From Aristaeella lactis (GTDB lineage: Bacteria; Bacillota; Clostridia; Christensenellales; Aristaeellaceae), in assembly GCF_018118585.1 (NCBI RefSeq), contig NZ_CP069421.1:248001-312000 (forward strand): a stretch of DNA of 64,000 nucleotides. The letters are read 5' to 3'. Both the position numbers and the translations under genes were made by a program. Every line of letters starts with the position of its first letter. The first letter of the stretch is position 1. This document shows, one piece after another, positions 51,287 through 59,391 of this stretch. The notes beneath the pieces are model-generated. The model saw only the letters and a list, made by a program, of their open reading frames with translations, had not been told where the DNA came from and made no database searches.

Positions 51287-51327
51287 TTCGTTGTACCCTC
51301 CTCAAAAAACGGGTTGTCCGGTAGTTA

Positions 51328-51924
51328 TTAACGGGAGTAGAACTCGACGATCATGTTCTCCTGAACCTGCAGGTCGATATCCTCGCGGGTGGGAAGAGCG
51401 TTGACGGTGCCGGTGAGGTTCTGAGCGTCGAAGCTGAGCCACTTCGGGATCAGCGTGCTTGTACCTTCACGCAGGCTCTTGAACATCTCCATCTCTTCGC
51501 TGCGCTTGCGCAGAGTGATCTTATCGCCGACCTTCACCTGATAGGAGGGGATGTCGACTTTCATGTCATTGACCCGGATGTGGCCGTGGCAGACGATCTG
51601 ACGAGCCATGCGGCGGGTCTTGGCCAGGCCCAGACGGAACACCACGTTGTCCAGACGCTGCTCCAGCAGGCGGAGCATGTTGTCACCGGTGATGCCCTTC
51701 ATGTTGGCGGCCTTCAGGTAGTACTTGTGGAACTGCTTTTCCAGGACGCCGTATACGAACTTAACCTTCTGCTTCTCCTGCAGCTGGGCGCCGTATTCGG
51801 AGACCTTCTTGCGGCGGTTTCCGCCGGGATTGCGGGTGGATTTTTTATTGCCATAGCCCATAACGGCCGGGGAAATGTCGAACTTCCGGCATTTCTTGGC
51901 AATCGGATCTTTATTAACTGCCAT
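51328..51924 (-). CDS. rpsD: ribosomal protein S4 (uS4)
   Basis: 198 residues with the S4 RNA-binding domain (QRLDNVVFRLGLAKTRRMARQIVCHGHIRVN). The N terminus lacks the zinc-binding cysteine cluster; only one cysteine (KKCRKF) remains, so it is the C-minus form. In other bacteria S4 represses the operon that contains it. That gives a ready candidate for the binding partner of the long rpsM leader. Confidence 0.97.
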   Translation of the reverse strand: MAVNKDPIAKKCRKFDISPAVMGYGNKKSTRNPGGNRRKKVSEYGAQLQEKQKVKFVYGVLEKQFHKYYLKAANMKGITGDNMLRLLEQRLDNVVFRLGLAKTRRMARQIVCHGHIRVNDMKVDIPSYQVKVGDKITLRKRSEEMEMFKSLREGTSTLIPKWLSFDAQNLTGTVNALPTREDIDLQVQENMIVEFYSR

Positions 51925-51942
51925 TTCTGTCTGTCCTCCTTC

Positions 51943-52344
51943 TTACACGCGACGGCGTTTGGGCGGACGGCAACCGTTGTGAGGAATGGGCGTCACGTCC
52001 TTGATCATGTTCACATCCAGACCGGCGGCCTGAAGGGAACGGATAGCGGCTTCGCGTCCGGAACCGGGGCCTTTGACATACACTTCAACCGTGCGCAGAC
52101 CGTATTCCATAGCGGCCTTGGCAGCGGTCTCAGCGGCCATCTGAGCAGCGAAGGGCGTGGACTTCTTGCTTCCGCGGAAGCCCAGACCGCCGGCGCTGGC
52201 CCAGGAAAGAGCATTGCCCTGGGTGTCGGTGATGGTCACGATGGTATTGTTGAAAGAAGAACGGATATGGGCAGCGCCGCGCTCAACGAGCTTCCGTTCG
52301 CGGCGTTTACGCGTAGCCTTCTTCAGCTTTTGCTTAGGTGCCAT
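51943..52344 (-). CDS. rpsK: ribosomal protein S11 (uS11)
   Basis: 133 residues: [62 protein letters not shown] and the basic [12 protein letters not shown] end. All are diagnostic for uS11. The spacing to rpsM (56 bp) and rpsD (18 bp) fits one operon. Confidence 0.98.
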   Translation of the reverse strand: MAPKQKLKKATRKRRERKLVERGAAHIRSSFNNTIVTITDTQGNALSWASAGGLGFRGSKKSTPFAAQMAAETAAKAAMEYGLRTVEVYVKGPGSGREAAIRSLQAAGLDVNMIKDVTPIPHNGCRPPKRRRV

Positions 52345-52400
52345 TGATTTTACTCCCTCCGTATTATCCGCATAAAAGCGGAATCAATTCAGTCAGAGAC

Positions 52401-52778
52401 TTACTTGGTGGCTTTCTTCTTGCCGGCGATGGTCTTCTTGGGTCCCTTACGGGTGCGGGCATTCTGTTTGGTGTTCTGTCCGCGAACGGGAAGACCATGA
52501 CGATGACGGACGCCACGATAGCAGCCGATTTCAATCAGACGCTTGATGTTGAGCGAAACTTCACGGCGAAGATCACCTTCAACCTTCAGGTTGTGCTCAA
52601 TGTATTCACGCAGCTTGCTGATTTCGGTCTCGGAGAGATCCTTTACCCGTGTGTCGGGGTTCACACCGACTTCCGCGAGCATCTTCTGCGAAGTGGTCAG
52701 GCCGATGCCGTAGATGTAGGTCAGGCCGATCTCAACGCGCTTTTCTCTGGGCAGGTCAACACCTGCAATGCGTGCCAT
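52401..52778 (-). CDS. rpsM: ribosomal protein S13 (uS13)
   Basis: 125 residues beginning [21 protein letters not shown] and containing the helix-turn-helix part [14 protein letters not shown] and the [22 protein letters not shown] tail. It is the first gene of this operon; rpmJ and infA, which often precede it, are not present here. The GGAGG lies 13 nt before ATG 52778, longer than usual, and a structured leader of about 260 nt lies upstream. Confidence 0.97.
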   Translation of the reverse strand: MARIAGVDLPREKRVEIGLTYIYGIGLTTSQKMLAEVGVNPDTRVKDLSETEISKLREYIEHNLKVEGDLRREVSLNIKRLIEIGCYRGVRHRHGLPVRGQNTKQNARTRKGPKKTIAGKKKATK

Positions 52779-53039
52779 GTTAAGTAATACACCTCCGTAT
52801 GTTGTTTGACCGTATGGTCAACCGGGAAAAGTTTTGTTTCGCATGGGGCGAGGCAACCCAACCAGGCACCGCGAAACTCGACTCCATGTTGGCTCCTGGT
52901 GAAAGCAGGCGCACAACAACACTGACGGACTGCTATGGAAGGTGCAGTCTGCCAGCGCCTAAAGAGACGGGGTTTGATTTCCCACCGGAACACCCGTTTT
53001 TCAACGGATGCAGCCGCCCGGTGGCAAACCAGGGCTAAC
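52779..53039 (-). ncRNA. structured 5' leader RNA of the rpsM operon, likely cis-regulatory
   Basis: The 260-nt leader can form, from its 5' end: helix A GGTTTG/CAAACC (53030-53025 with 52976-52971); helix B CCACCGG/CCGGTGG (53024-53018 with 52988-52982); inner hairpin CATCCGTT-GAAA-AACGGGTG (53010-52991), a GNRA tetraloop; helix D AGGCG/CGCCT (52960-52956 with 52911-52907) around a 12-bp hairpin with one mismatch (52955-52944 with 52933-52922); two crossing helices ACCAGG/CCTGGT and GTTTCGC/GCGAAAC; and TTGACC-ATAC-GGTCAA (52821-52806) before the ribosome binding site. No open frame or T-run is present. The role in ribosomal feedback is inference. Confidence 0.72.
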
Positions 53040-53045
53040 TTCGAC

Positions 53046-53074
53046 AGTTTATCACAAGGAAAGAAAAATGGCAA
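53046..53074 (-). promoter_or_regulatory. promoter of the rpsM operon
   Basis: On the minus strand TTGCCA (53074-53069) and TAAACT with TG extension (TGATAAACT; -10 at 53051-53046) are exactly 17 bp apart. Transcription would start near 53039, just where the structured leader begins. Further upstream (53080-53140) is very AT-rich. Confidence 0.72.
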
Positions 53075-53140
53075 TGAAAAATTCAAATAAAATCTTAAAT
53101 TATTATAAAATATGTTACAAAATAATTAAATCGAACAATT

Positions 53141-53171
53141 AAAGAAAAGCCGGGAGAATCATCTCCCGGCT
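53141..53171 (-). terminator. rho-independent terminator
   Basis: AGCCGGGAGA-TGAT-TCTCCCGGCT on the minus strand followed by TTTCTTTAATT. It ends the DUF2500 transcript and isolates the rpsM promoter. Confidence 0.9.
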
Positions 53172-53187
53172 GGACTGCATGCAGTTA

Positions 53188-53541
53188 TTATATACTGCGG
53201 ATAAACCCCTTATATCTTGTGCCCTGGTAGGTCAGACTGCCGCAGTCACCTTCGGTAAGCATACCGTAATCCTTTCCGAGTACAGGGAATTCGATGCGCT
53301 CCCTGTTTTCCAGTTCGAAGGTGACATAATACCAGGTACTGGTTGAACTGTCAGAACCGGAAACATCCTGTCGCTTTGAGACTATACGGGCATCGACGGT
53401 CAGAATAGGGGAGTTATTGTTTCTGGACCATCTGATGAGTCCGGAAATGATGATATAGAGAAAGATGATGACAATAACCCCTACAACACAATACGCAGCC
53501 AGTTCACCAGGCTCGATATAGGTGCTTCTTCCGAAACGCAT
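53188..53541 (-). CDS. DUF2500-type membrane protein
   Basis: A 117-residue protein with one helix (about 13-37) and a C-terminal beta domain in the DUF2500 pattern: SPILTVDARIVSKRQDV, then STWYYVTFELENRERIEFPV and GDCGSLTYQGTRYKGF. The family has no known activity. It is a paralogue of the gene at 53616-54068. GGGGGA precedes ATG 53541. Confidence 0.8.
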   Translation of the reverse strand: MRFGRSTYIEPGELAAYCVVGVIVIIFLYIIISGLIRWSRNNNSPILTVDARIVSKRQDVSGSDSSTSTWYYVTFELENRERIEFPVLGKDYGMLTEGDCGSLTYQGTRYKGFIRSI

Positions 53542-53615
53542 ACGATTTCCCCCTTAAGAACTGCTCAATCCTCCGGGCAGGTGCAGCATTTGCCTGACTG
53601 ACAGGAGAATATGGC

Positions 53616-54068
53616 TTATTCCTGTCTGTATTTCAGTTCCTGTATGGATTCCTCCTGCGCTGTTTCCGCATGACGGATGCTACGTTCAAAGCCTTTATAC
53701 CTTGTGCCCTGGAATGTCAGTTTGCCGCTGTCACCTTCAGCAAGCAGACCGTACTCCTTCCCGGAGACATGGAGTTCCTTTCTTTCGCCGTTCTCCATCT
53801 CGAAGGTGACGTAGTATGTGGTGCTGGATGTGGTATGGTATCCGTGAGCTCCTGTAACATCGCCTGCGTTCCCATGACGATGAACGGAGACATCTTCCCG
53901 CTTTGAGACAATGACTGCGTCAACGGTCAGAATGGGGGAATTGTTGTTACTGATCCAGGTTTTTGTTCCTGAAACGATGGCATATATGAATCCGCCGATG
54001 ACAAGCGCGGCAATCAGGACAAAGAAAAACTGGAAACCTGCGGGGGCTGAAGAAAAACCACTAAACAT
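53616..54068 (-). CDS. DUF2500-type membrane protein, paralogue
   Basis: A 150-residue protein with one helix (about 13-35) and the same DUF2500 core as its neighbour: NNNSPILTVDAVIVSKREDV, YYVTFEMENGERKELHV, EGDSGKLTFQGTRYKGFERS. It has a His-rich insert (VHRHGNAGDVTGAHGYH) between the first and second strands and a longer acidic tail. GGAGG precedes ATG 54068. Confidence 0.8.
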   Translation of the reverse strand: MFSGFSSAPAGFQFFFVLIAALVIGGFIYAIVSGTKTWISNNNSPILTVDAVIVSKREDVSVHRHGNAGDVTGAHGYHTTSSTTYYVTFEMENGERKELHVSGKEYGLLAEGDSGKLTFQGTRYKGFERSIRHAETAQEESIQELKYRQE

Positions 54069-54085
54069 CCGGGCGACCTCCCTCT

Positions 54086-54112
54086 GAAATCAATTCATAA
54101 TTCATAATGACA
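54086..54112. repeat. AT-rich heptad repeat
   Basis: CAATTCATAATTCATAATGA, the same word type as the other heptad sites. It lies 20 bp upstream of the DUF2500 start codon; nothing else is recognisable in 54113-54245. Confidence 0.7.
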
Positions 54113-54245
54113 GATGCCTGCAGCTATTCCTTGCTGCCAGGATCAGTATACTGAATACATATAGTTAAATAAATGTTTTATATGGAAAAATATACAGGGA
54201 TATTTCGCCGGAGCTGAGAGGGCAGGGAAAAGGACTGCCGGTTCC

Positions 54246-55274
54246 TTACTCTGCTTCTGTAAGTTTCTGATTGATCAGATCTATATAAACACTCCTGATA
54301 TGACTTCCGATTTCACACTCCCCGATGATTTGTCCCTTTGAATCGATGAAATAATTGGTGGGGAAAGCAGAAACCGGGAGCATGCTCTCTATTCCCTCCC
54401 AGGGAATGAGATTGATATAATGAACACCCTTCTCAGATAGAATATCCCTGGCTTTGCTGATCATTTCGCTGTTTACCGGATCACGGATATCCATTACAAT
54501 ACCGACAATCGCGACATTCTTTTCTTTCAGTTTCCAATTCCGGGTCAGCTTTTCAAGATCAGGAAGTTCAGATATGCATGGTCCGCACCAGGTGGTCCAG
54601 ATGTTCAGCATTGTCAGGGCATGACTTCCGAACAGATCTTCAGAATGAATCTCTTCTCCGTTAAGATCAACGGTTTCAAATATCACAGGCGGAAGGCTTT
54701 CTTTTCCTGGCTCGAAGAGACGGATCCGGCCGGGCTCCCTGCAGATTTCCACGAGGGATTCAAATTCCTGCTTTGATTCCGCGGACATCTTCCAGGCAAA
54801 ATCATATCCTTCCGGAATATACCGGATGTAGAAGTTGTGTTCTCCAGCAGAGCCCAATTCTTCAAAATACTCAACCTCGAATTGCTTTTTGTATTCAGGG
54901 TGGAGATCATCAAGGGTTTTTCCGTTGTCCAGACTCAATACTGTCAATAAGCACGGCGTTAAGCCTTCGGTAAGGGCATCCAGTTCAGATGAATAGGCGT
55001 ATTTGCTTTGGGTAATAAATTCGCTCTTTTCCTTTGGAACGGCAATATAATACAACATCGCCAAACGGACGTCTTCGTCAAGCCGTGTATCACATGCGAT
55101 CTGAAGCGTTCCGCTGATCTCTGAAGCGGGAGGCAGATCAATTTCAAAACCGGTTCCGGGAAATCTCAGCGTTTCCCGGGATGATTCGGAGGACGCGCAG
55201 ACGGGAGAAATGCCGCAGAGCACGATCAGTATCATGACCGGCAGGAGGCAGACTGCCTTACGAAGCTTCATCAT
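54246..55274 (-). CDS. secreted thioredoxin-like protein (TlpA/ResA type)
   Basis: A 342-residue protein with an N-terminal signal sequence and a C-terminal thioredoxin-like domain. The active site is WCGPC (NIWTTWCGPCISEL) near residue 240, and the cis-proline is in SAFPTNYFID. The N-terminal 170 residues form an extra domain with no motif I recognise. The site after CGISPVCAS suggests signal cleavage; a lipoprotein is possible since a cysteine lies near the cleavage region. It probably reduces or isomerises disulphides outside the cell. ATG 55274 follows GAGGA. Confidence 0.86.
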   Translation of the reverse strand: MMKLRKAVCLLPVMILIVLCGISPVCASSESSRETLRFPGTGFEIDLPPASEISGTLQIACDTRLDEDVRLAMLYYIAVPKEKSEFITQSKYAYSSELDALTEGLTPCLLTVLSLDNGKTLDDLHPEYKKQFEVEYFEELGSAGEHNFYIRYIPEGYDFAWKMSAESKQEFESLVEICREPGRIRLFEPGKESLPPVIFETVDLNGEEIHSEDLFGSHALTMLNIWTTWCGPCISELPDLEKLTRNWKLKEKNVAIVGIVMDIRDPVNSEMISKARDILSEKGVHYINLIPWEGIESMLPVSAFPTNYFIDSKGQIIGECEIGSHIRSVYIDLINQKLTEAE

Positions 55275-55301
55275 ATAAGTCCTCATTTCTGCCTGCTTCT
55301 T

Positions 55302-55736
55302 TTACAGCCACTGGATGAAAGCAGTTTTATCACTGCTGTTGTAACCGGCAGACTCGTAGAACCGCAGGGTTTTCGGATCTTTGGAACCGGTGAGCAGCAT
55401 CATCTTATAGCAGTTTTCTTTCAGGGCAATTTCCTTTGCGTAGTTGAGGCAGGCGGTGGCCAGGCCTTTTCCCCGGTAATCCTCACGGGTCACCACGTTC
55501 TCCACAAACGCGTAGGGCCTGACGTTCCTCGTCAGGTTCGGGATAATGACGCAGACGCAGGAAGAGACGATCTGCCCGTCCACTTCATTCACGATCAGGT
55601 GATGGTTTTCATCTTCCGTGATCAGGGCCCAGGTATCCCGCAGATGCTGGTCATGCTCCGGGATACTGTCCTCGTGCAGGAACAGATACAGGTTCAGCAG
55701 GGCATCAAGATCGTCTTTGCGTGCTTCGCGTACCAT
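55302..55736 (-). CDS. GNAT-family N-acetyltransferase
   Basis: A 144-residue acetyltransferase with the loop DYRGKGLATACLNYA near 90-102 and the terminal KTLRFYESAGYN. The opening MVREARKDDLDALLNLY is typical of GNAT N termini. GGAG precedes ATG 55736. The thioredoxin-like gene follows 27 bp downstream; no functional link is evident. Confidence 0.88.
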   Translation of the reverse strand: MVREARKDDLDALLNLYLFLHEDSIPEHDQHLRDTWALITEDENHHLIVNEVDGQIVSSCVCVIIPNLTRNVRPYAFVENVVTREDYRGKGLATACLNYAKEIALKENCYKMMLLTGSKDPKTLRFYESAGYNSSDKTAFIQWL

Positions 55737-55750
55737 ATATAACTCTCCTG

Positions 55751-57109
55751 TCAGATTTGATTCAGGTAGTTCAGAAGCTTTTCCTTTTTATTGGATACTT
55801 TGCCGTCCATAACGGCTTCCAGCAGGGTCTGCAGGGCTTCGCCCACGGCCTTGCCCTTCAGCCCGGCCGCCAGCAGGTCCCGGCCGTTGACAGCCAGGTC
55901 CTTTAGGGTGAAGCAGGGCTGTTCCGCCAGCAGGGCATCCAGGGCAGCCATCCGCTCTTTCAGCCGGAGATCCTCCCGCTCCCGGGTGGTATAGCCTGTG
56001 GCCGTCCGGTCGGAACAGTGAATGAGGAAAATGGCCCGCAGGTCCTCTTCTCCGAACTTGTTAAGCCGGCGCAGGAGGAAGGAACGGTCGGTATTGATCT
56101 CTCCGCTCTGGGTGCGCAGGGGAATGTCGTGATGCAGCACCAGGTTGCAGAGCCGGTCACGGAAGGCGTTGTCCAGCCGCAGGGTATCCGCGGCCTTCCG
56201 GGCAATCTGTTCGGAAATCTTCGGATGACCGAAGTAGTGGCCTTCGCCTTTTTCGTCTGTGGTACGGGCGGCAGGCTTGCCTGTATCATGCAGGAGCATG
56301 GTGAGACGAAGTACCGGATCCGGCGGGACGCCCTCAACGCCCCGGACAGTATGCTCCCACAGGTCATAGCTGTGATGATGGTTCTGCTGGTCGTAGCCGA
56401 TCATGGGCCGGATCTCCGGGATGATCTCCGCCAGCACTTCCGGATACTCCCGGAGGATACGCCCGGCGGCTTTGCCGCACAGGAGCTTGAGCAGTTCCTC
56501 CCGGATCCGTTCCCCGGCGACCCGGGAAAGGTCCGGAGCCATTTTCCGCAGGGCGGCGGAGGTGGAAGGCTCAATGGCAAAATCATAGACGGAGGCGAAA
56601 CGCAGGGCCCGGAGAATGCGCAGGGCGTCCTCATCGAAGCGTTTTTCCGCTTCGCCAACGCAGCGGATGAGACCGGCGGCCAGGTCAGTCTGTCCGTCAA
56701 AGGGATCCGCAAGACCGGTTTCGGGATTCCAGGCCATGGCATTGACGGTGAAATCCCGCCGGGCCAGGTCTTCCGTCAGGTTGTCCACAAAGTGGACAGA
56801 GTCCGGATGACGGTGGTCGGTATAGTCCCCGTCGATCCGGTAGGTGGTTACCTCATAGGGAACATGATCCACCACAACGGTCAGTGTGCCGTGCTTCAGG
56901 CCGGTTTCCACGGTATGAAGATCATGAAAGACTTCCTGCATCTGCTCCGGCAGGGCGGAGGTACAGATATCCCAGTCATGGGGCTCCAGACCCAGCATGG
57001 AATCCCGGACGCAGCCGCCGACCACATAAGCAGAGAAGCCGGATTCATTCAGCCGGCGGAGCAGGACGGTGACGGGAGCGGGAAGCTGCAAAAACAATTC
57101 ACAATTCAT
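55751..57109 (-). CDS. CCA-adding tRNA nucleotidyltransferase with HD domain
   Basis: A 452-residue enzyme adding or repairing the CCA end of tRNA. The nucleotidyltransferase head has VVGGCVRDSMLGLEPHDWDI (G-G-x-V-R-D and D-x-D), followed by RRDFTVNAMAWN, the neck RILRALRFA and an HD domain (MLLHDTGKP). The first residues (MNCELF) are encoded by the AT-rich heptad repeat, and no ribosome binding site is visible before the ATG; other starts (TTG inside) cannot be excluded. It is a class II CCA enzyme. Confidence 0.93.
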   Translation of the reverse strand: MNCELFLQLPAPVTVLLRRLNESGFSAYVVGGCVRDSMLGLEPHDWDICTSALPEQMQEVFHDLHTVETGLKHGTLTVVVDHVPYEVTTYRIDGDYTDHRHPDSVHFVDNLTEDLARRDFTVNAMAWNPETGLADPFDGQTDLAAGLIRCVGEAEKRFDEDALRILRALRFASVYDFAIEPSTSAALRKMAPDLSRVAGERIREELLKLLCGKAAGRILREYPEVLAEIIPEIRPMIGYDQQNHHHSYDLWEHTVRGVEGVPPDPVLRLTMLLHDTGKPAARTTDEKGEGHYFGHPKISEQIARKAADTLRLDNAFRDRLCNLVLHHDIPLRTQSGEINTDRSFLLRRLNKFGEEDLRAIFLIHCSDRTATGYTTREREDLRLKERMAALDALLAEQPCFTLKDLAVNGRDLLAAGLKGKAVGEALQTLLEAVMDGKVSNKKEKLLNYLNQI

Positions 57110-57160
57110 AATTCACATCGATTTAATTCAGAATTCAGAATTAAGAATTCAGAATTAATA
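57092..57160. repeat. AT-rich heptad repeat supplying the CCA enzyme start
   Basis: Chains of AATTCAT, AATTCAC and AATTCAG (57096-57160). The minus-strand sequence AATTATGAATTGTGAATTG contains the ATG at 57109 and the first codons of the CCA enzyme, so the repeat overlaps the coding region. Confidence 0.85.
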
Positions 57161-57238
57161 TTGGACGCTGCTGCAGAATGTTTACAAAATATTATAGCAT
57201 TACAGAGTAACAGTTCTCAAGAATAAAGAGTGAAAAGT

Positions 57239-57265
57239 AAAAAAGCCGAAAGCAGAGCTTTCGGC
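57239..57265 (-). terminator. terminator of the GH43 gene
   Basis: GCCGAAAGC-TCT-GCTTTCGGC followed on the minus strand by TTTTTTAC. Confidence 0.9.
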
Positions 57266-57279
57266 AATCGGCTGCGGCC

Positions 57280-57325
57280 GGGGAGATCCCTCCACTTCGG
57301 TCGGGATGACATCTGTGGGATGTCA
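57280..57325. repeat. composite repeat core, copy R4
   Basis: GGGGAGATCCCTCCACTTCGG then TCGGGATGACA, the same hairpin core as R1-R3 (ATCCC-N12-GGGAT), preceded by a CGGCTGCGGCCGG block. It is partial: the AAAACAGCAC stem is absent. Confidence 0.8.
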
Positions 57326-57352
57326 GTTAAGAGTTTCCGCGACAATGAACGG

Positions 57353-58768
57353 TTATTGGAGAGTGAAGCTGTGGAGAGCCGCAGAACCAGGACCAACATA
57401 GGTGAAGTACAGGGCGTTAACGCCATCGGGAATGGAGACTTCCGCGGTGTATTCCGTCCAGACATTGGTGAATTCCACCGGAATGGAAGCCAGGGCGAGA
57501 CCGTCCCAGGAAGTCTTCACTTCGAAGGCACCGGAACAGTAGCCTCGGACCTCAATGGTTACGGACTTCACGCCCTTGCAGTCGAAATACTTAAAGCCAC
57601 AGGTGGCGCCGTCCAGCATATTCATGATATAAGCCTGTTCTTCGTCCCCGTCTTTTCCGTCCTGGGTGATGCGGGGGAAACAGCCATCCGCCCAGACACC
57701 GCCGCCGTAGCCGCCGGTATAGACAGTATCCTTCTTTGTGAACAGGTTGCAGGCGATATAGGCGGGATAGGTGCCCCGGCCTTCCAGCGGTCCGCCGTTG
57801 AGGCCGCAGGAGGTCATCTCCACCTGGGGAATGGATCCGTCCGGCAGGAGGGTCACTTCCTGGGCCATACCCTGGCGGCTGTAAGTGGTGCCGTTGGTCT
57901 GGCGGTGATAGAAGATATAGGTCTTATCCCCGATGCCGACGAGGCCGCCGTGGTTGTTGCCGCCGTAATACATGGGCTTCCCCGCCGGTTTATAACTGCT
58001 GATGCCGATGTCGTTGTTGCTGACGACCACACCCTTATACTCAAAACCGTGATCCGGATATTTGCTGACTGCCAGGCACAGCTCATGCATCACAATGGAA
58101 GAATAGATGAAGTAATACAGGTCTCCGAACTTCCGGATGGAGGAGGCCTCGAAGAATTCATGGCCTTCATAGCCGGAACCTTCGCTGTAGGGTTTGCTAG
58201 GCATGATGAAGACGGGTTCCTGCTCAATGGTCAGCATGTCTTCCGCCAGTTTTGTGCACATGGGGCCATGGCGGCCTTTATCGAAGGGAGAGCAGAATCC
58301 GGTGTAGAGCCAGGTCTTTCCGTTTTCGGTGATCACACCGGGATCGAACTGGGGCTCGTCCCCGGGACGGTTGCCCAGCAGGCCGCCGTCCTTGTCATGC
58401 ACATGGCCGTAGAATTCATATTTGCCGGCGGGAGTGTCGCAGACGGCAACAGCAACGCGGCTCTGCTTGTCCAGCACATAATAGAGGTAATAACGGCCGT
58501 CCGGTCCCTGCGTAACGTCAGGCGCGTAGAGGCAGGCTTTTCCTTCCGGGTTGTCCGGGTCATCGGTCTTCCGGTAGATGACGCCTTCATAGCGCCAGTT
58601 TCCCAGGTCATCCACCGGCGCGGACCAGCAGACGTAATCGTTCAGGCAGAAAACATGGCCGTTGAACCGGTCATGGGAGCCGTAAACATAGACCCGGCCG
58701 CCAAATACATGGGGTTCGCCGTCGGGAATGTATTCCCATCCGGGAAGATAGGGGTTGAAAGCCTGCAT
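57353..58768 (-). CDS. glycoside hydrolase family 43-type enzyme
   Basis: A 471-residue five-bladed propeller enzyme. D16 (EYIPDGEPHVF) fits the general base, D in YAPDVTQGPDG the pKa modulator, and E in HEFFEASSIRK the general acid, all in the family 43 order. The C-terminal 130 residues look like a beta-sandwich carbohydrate-binding module (CBM6-like), starting near CGFKYFDCKGVKSVTIEV. No signal peptide is seen, so it acts inside the cell, probably on arabinose- or xylose-containing oligosaccharides. ATG 58768 follows AGGAGG. Confidence 0.88.
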   Translation of the reverse strand: MQAFNPYLPGWEYIPDGEPHVFGGRVYVYGSHDRFNGHVFCLNDYVCWSAPVDDLGNWRYEGVIYRKTDDPDNPEGKACLYAPDVTQGPDGRYYLYYVLDKQSRVAVAVCDTPAGKYEFYGHVHDKDGGLLGNRPGDEPQFDPGVITENGKTWLYTGFCSPFDKGRHGPMCTKLAEDMLTIEQEPVFIMPSKPYSEGSGYEGHEFFEASSIRKFGDLYYFIYSSIVMHELCLAVSKYPDHGFEYKGVVVSNNDIGISSYKPAGKPMYYGGNNHGGLVGIGDKTYIFYHRQTNGTTYSRQGMAQEVTLLPDGSIPQVEMTSCGLNGGPLEGRGTYPAYIACNLFTKKDTVYTGGYGGGVWADGCFPRITQDGKDGDEEQAYIMNMLDGATCGFKYFDCKGVKSVTIEVRGYCSGAFEVKTSWDGLALASIPVEFTNVWTEYTAEVSIPDGVNALYFTYVGPGSAALHSFTLQ

Positions 58769-58866
58769 ACCGTCATTCCTCCTGATACTCTGTTTGTTCA
58801 TATTATATATCAGGGAAAAGTGAAAATCATCAGACAAATCGGCGGTCAGGACAGGACAAAAACAGC

Positions 58867-58895
58867 AAAAAAAGGAGACGGATAAACCGTCTCCT
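58867..58895 (-). terminator. terminator of the VanZ gene
   Basis: AGGAGACGG-TTTAT-CCGTCTCCT followed by TTTTTTTG on the minus strand. Confidence 0.92.
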
Positions 58896-58897
58896 GA

Positions 58898-59380
58898 TCA
58901 ATCCTCTTTGGGAGCGGAAAGCTTCCGCATGAGGAGATAAAAACCGGTGCCGATCAAAACGCCCAGACCGTTTTCCAGCAGGTCATCTATATCGCAGATG
59001 CCCCGGTGGGACACCAGCTGGATCAGTTCGATCGCGATGATCACAAGGAAGCCGGAGATGACCGCGGCTTTGGGTGAAACCTTCCGGAAAGCTCCGCATA
59101 AGGCCGGCACAAAGGGGACAAAAATGAGAACGTTGCTTTTGATGTTAAAGAGGTTGTCATCCCGGAAGGGGATGAAATTGTACCGGGCGTCCATAAGCGG
59201 CGAACGCTCAAAAAATACCAGGTACGCGGTTCCGACAAGCCAGATCACCAGGATGATCCGCTGGTATATACGATTCTCCCTTTCCAGTCCGCTGAACATC
59301 AGCAGGGCTGTCAGGGCGAGATGAATGAGGATCAGCAGTCCGTTATGGTTATAGACAATATCAAGAATCGAATTGAGCAT
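58898..59380 (-). CDS. VanZ-family membrane protein
   Basis: A 160-residue protein with about four to five helices. The N-P-F/Y-type segment ARYNFIPFRDDNLFNIKSNVLIFVPF and the IELIQLVSHRGICDIDDLLENGLGVLIG helix are the defining VanZ motifs. VanZ-like proteins give low-level glycopeptide resistance in some Firmicutes, but most are uncharacterised. GGAGG precedes ATG 59380, 12 bp after the GNAT stop. Confidence 0.9.
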   Translation of the reverse strand: MLNSILDIVYNHNGLLILIHLALTALLMFSGLERENRIYQRIILVIWLVGTAYLVFFERSPLMDARYNFIPFRDDNLFNIKSNVLIFVPFVPALCGAFRKVSPKAAVISGFLVIIAIELIQLVSHRGICDIDDLLENGLGVLIGTGFYLLMRKLSAPKED

Positions 59381-59391
59381 CAGGCCCTCCT

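Noticed and set aside
57230-58885. Open frame of 551 codons antisense to the GH43 gene
   Set aside because: It runs through repeat R4, terminator and the full GH43 coding region on the wrong strand; GH43 catalytic motifs settle the coding strand.
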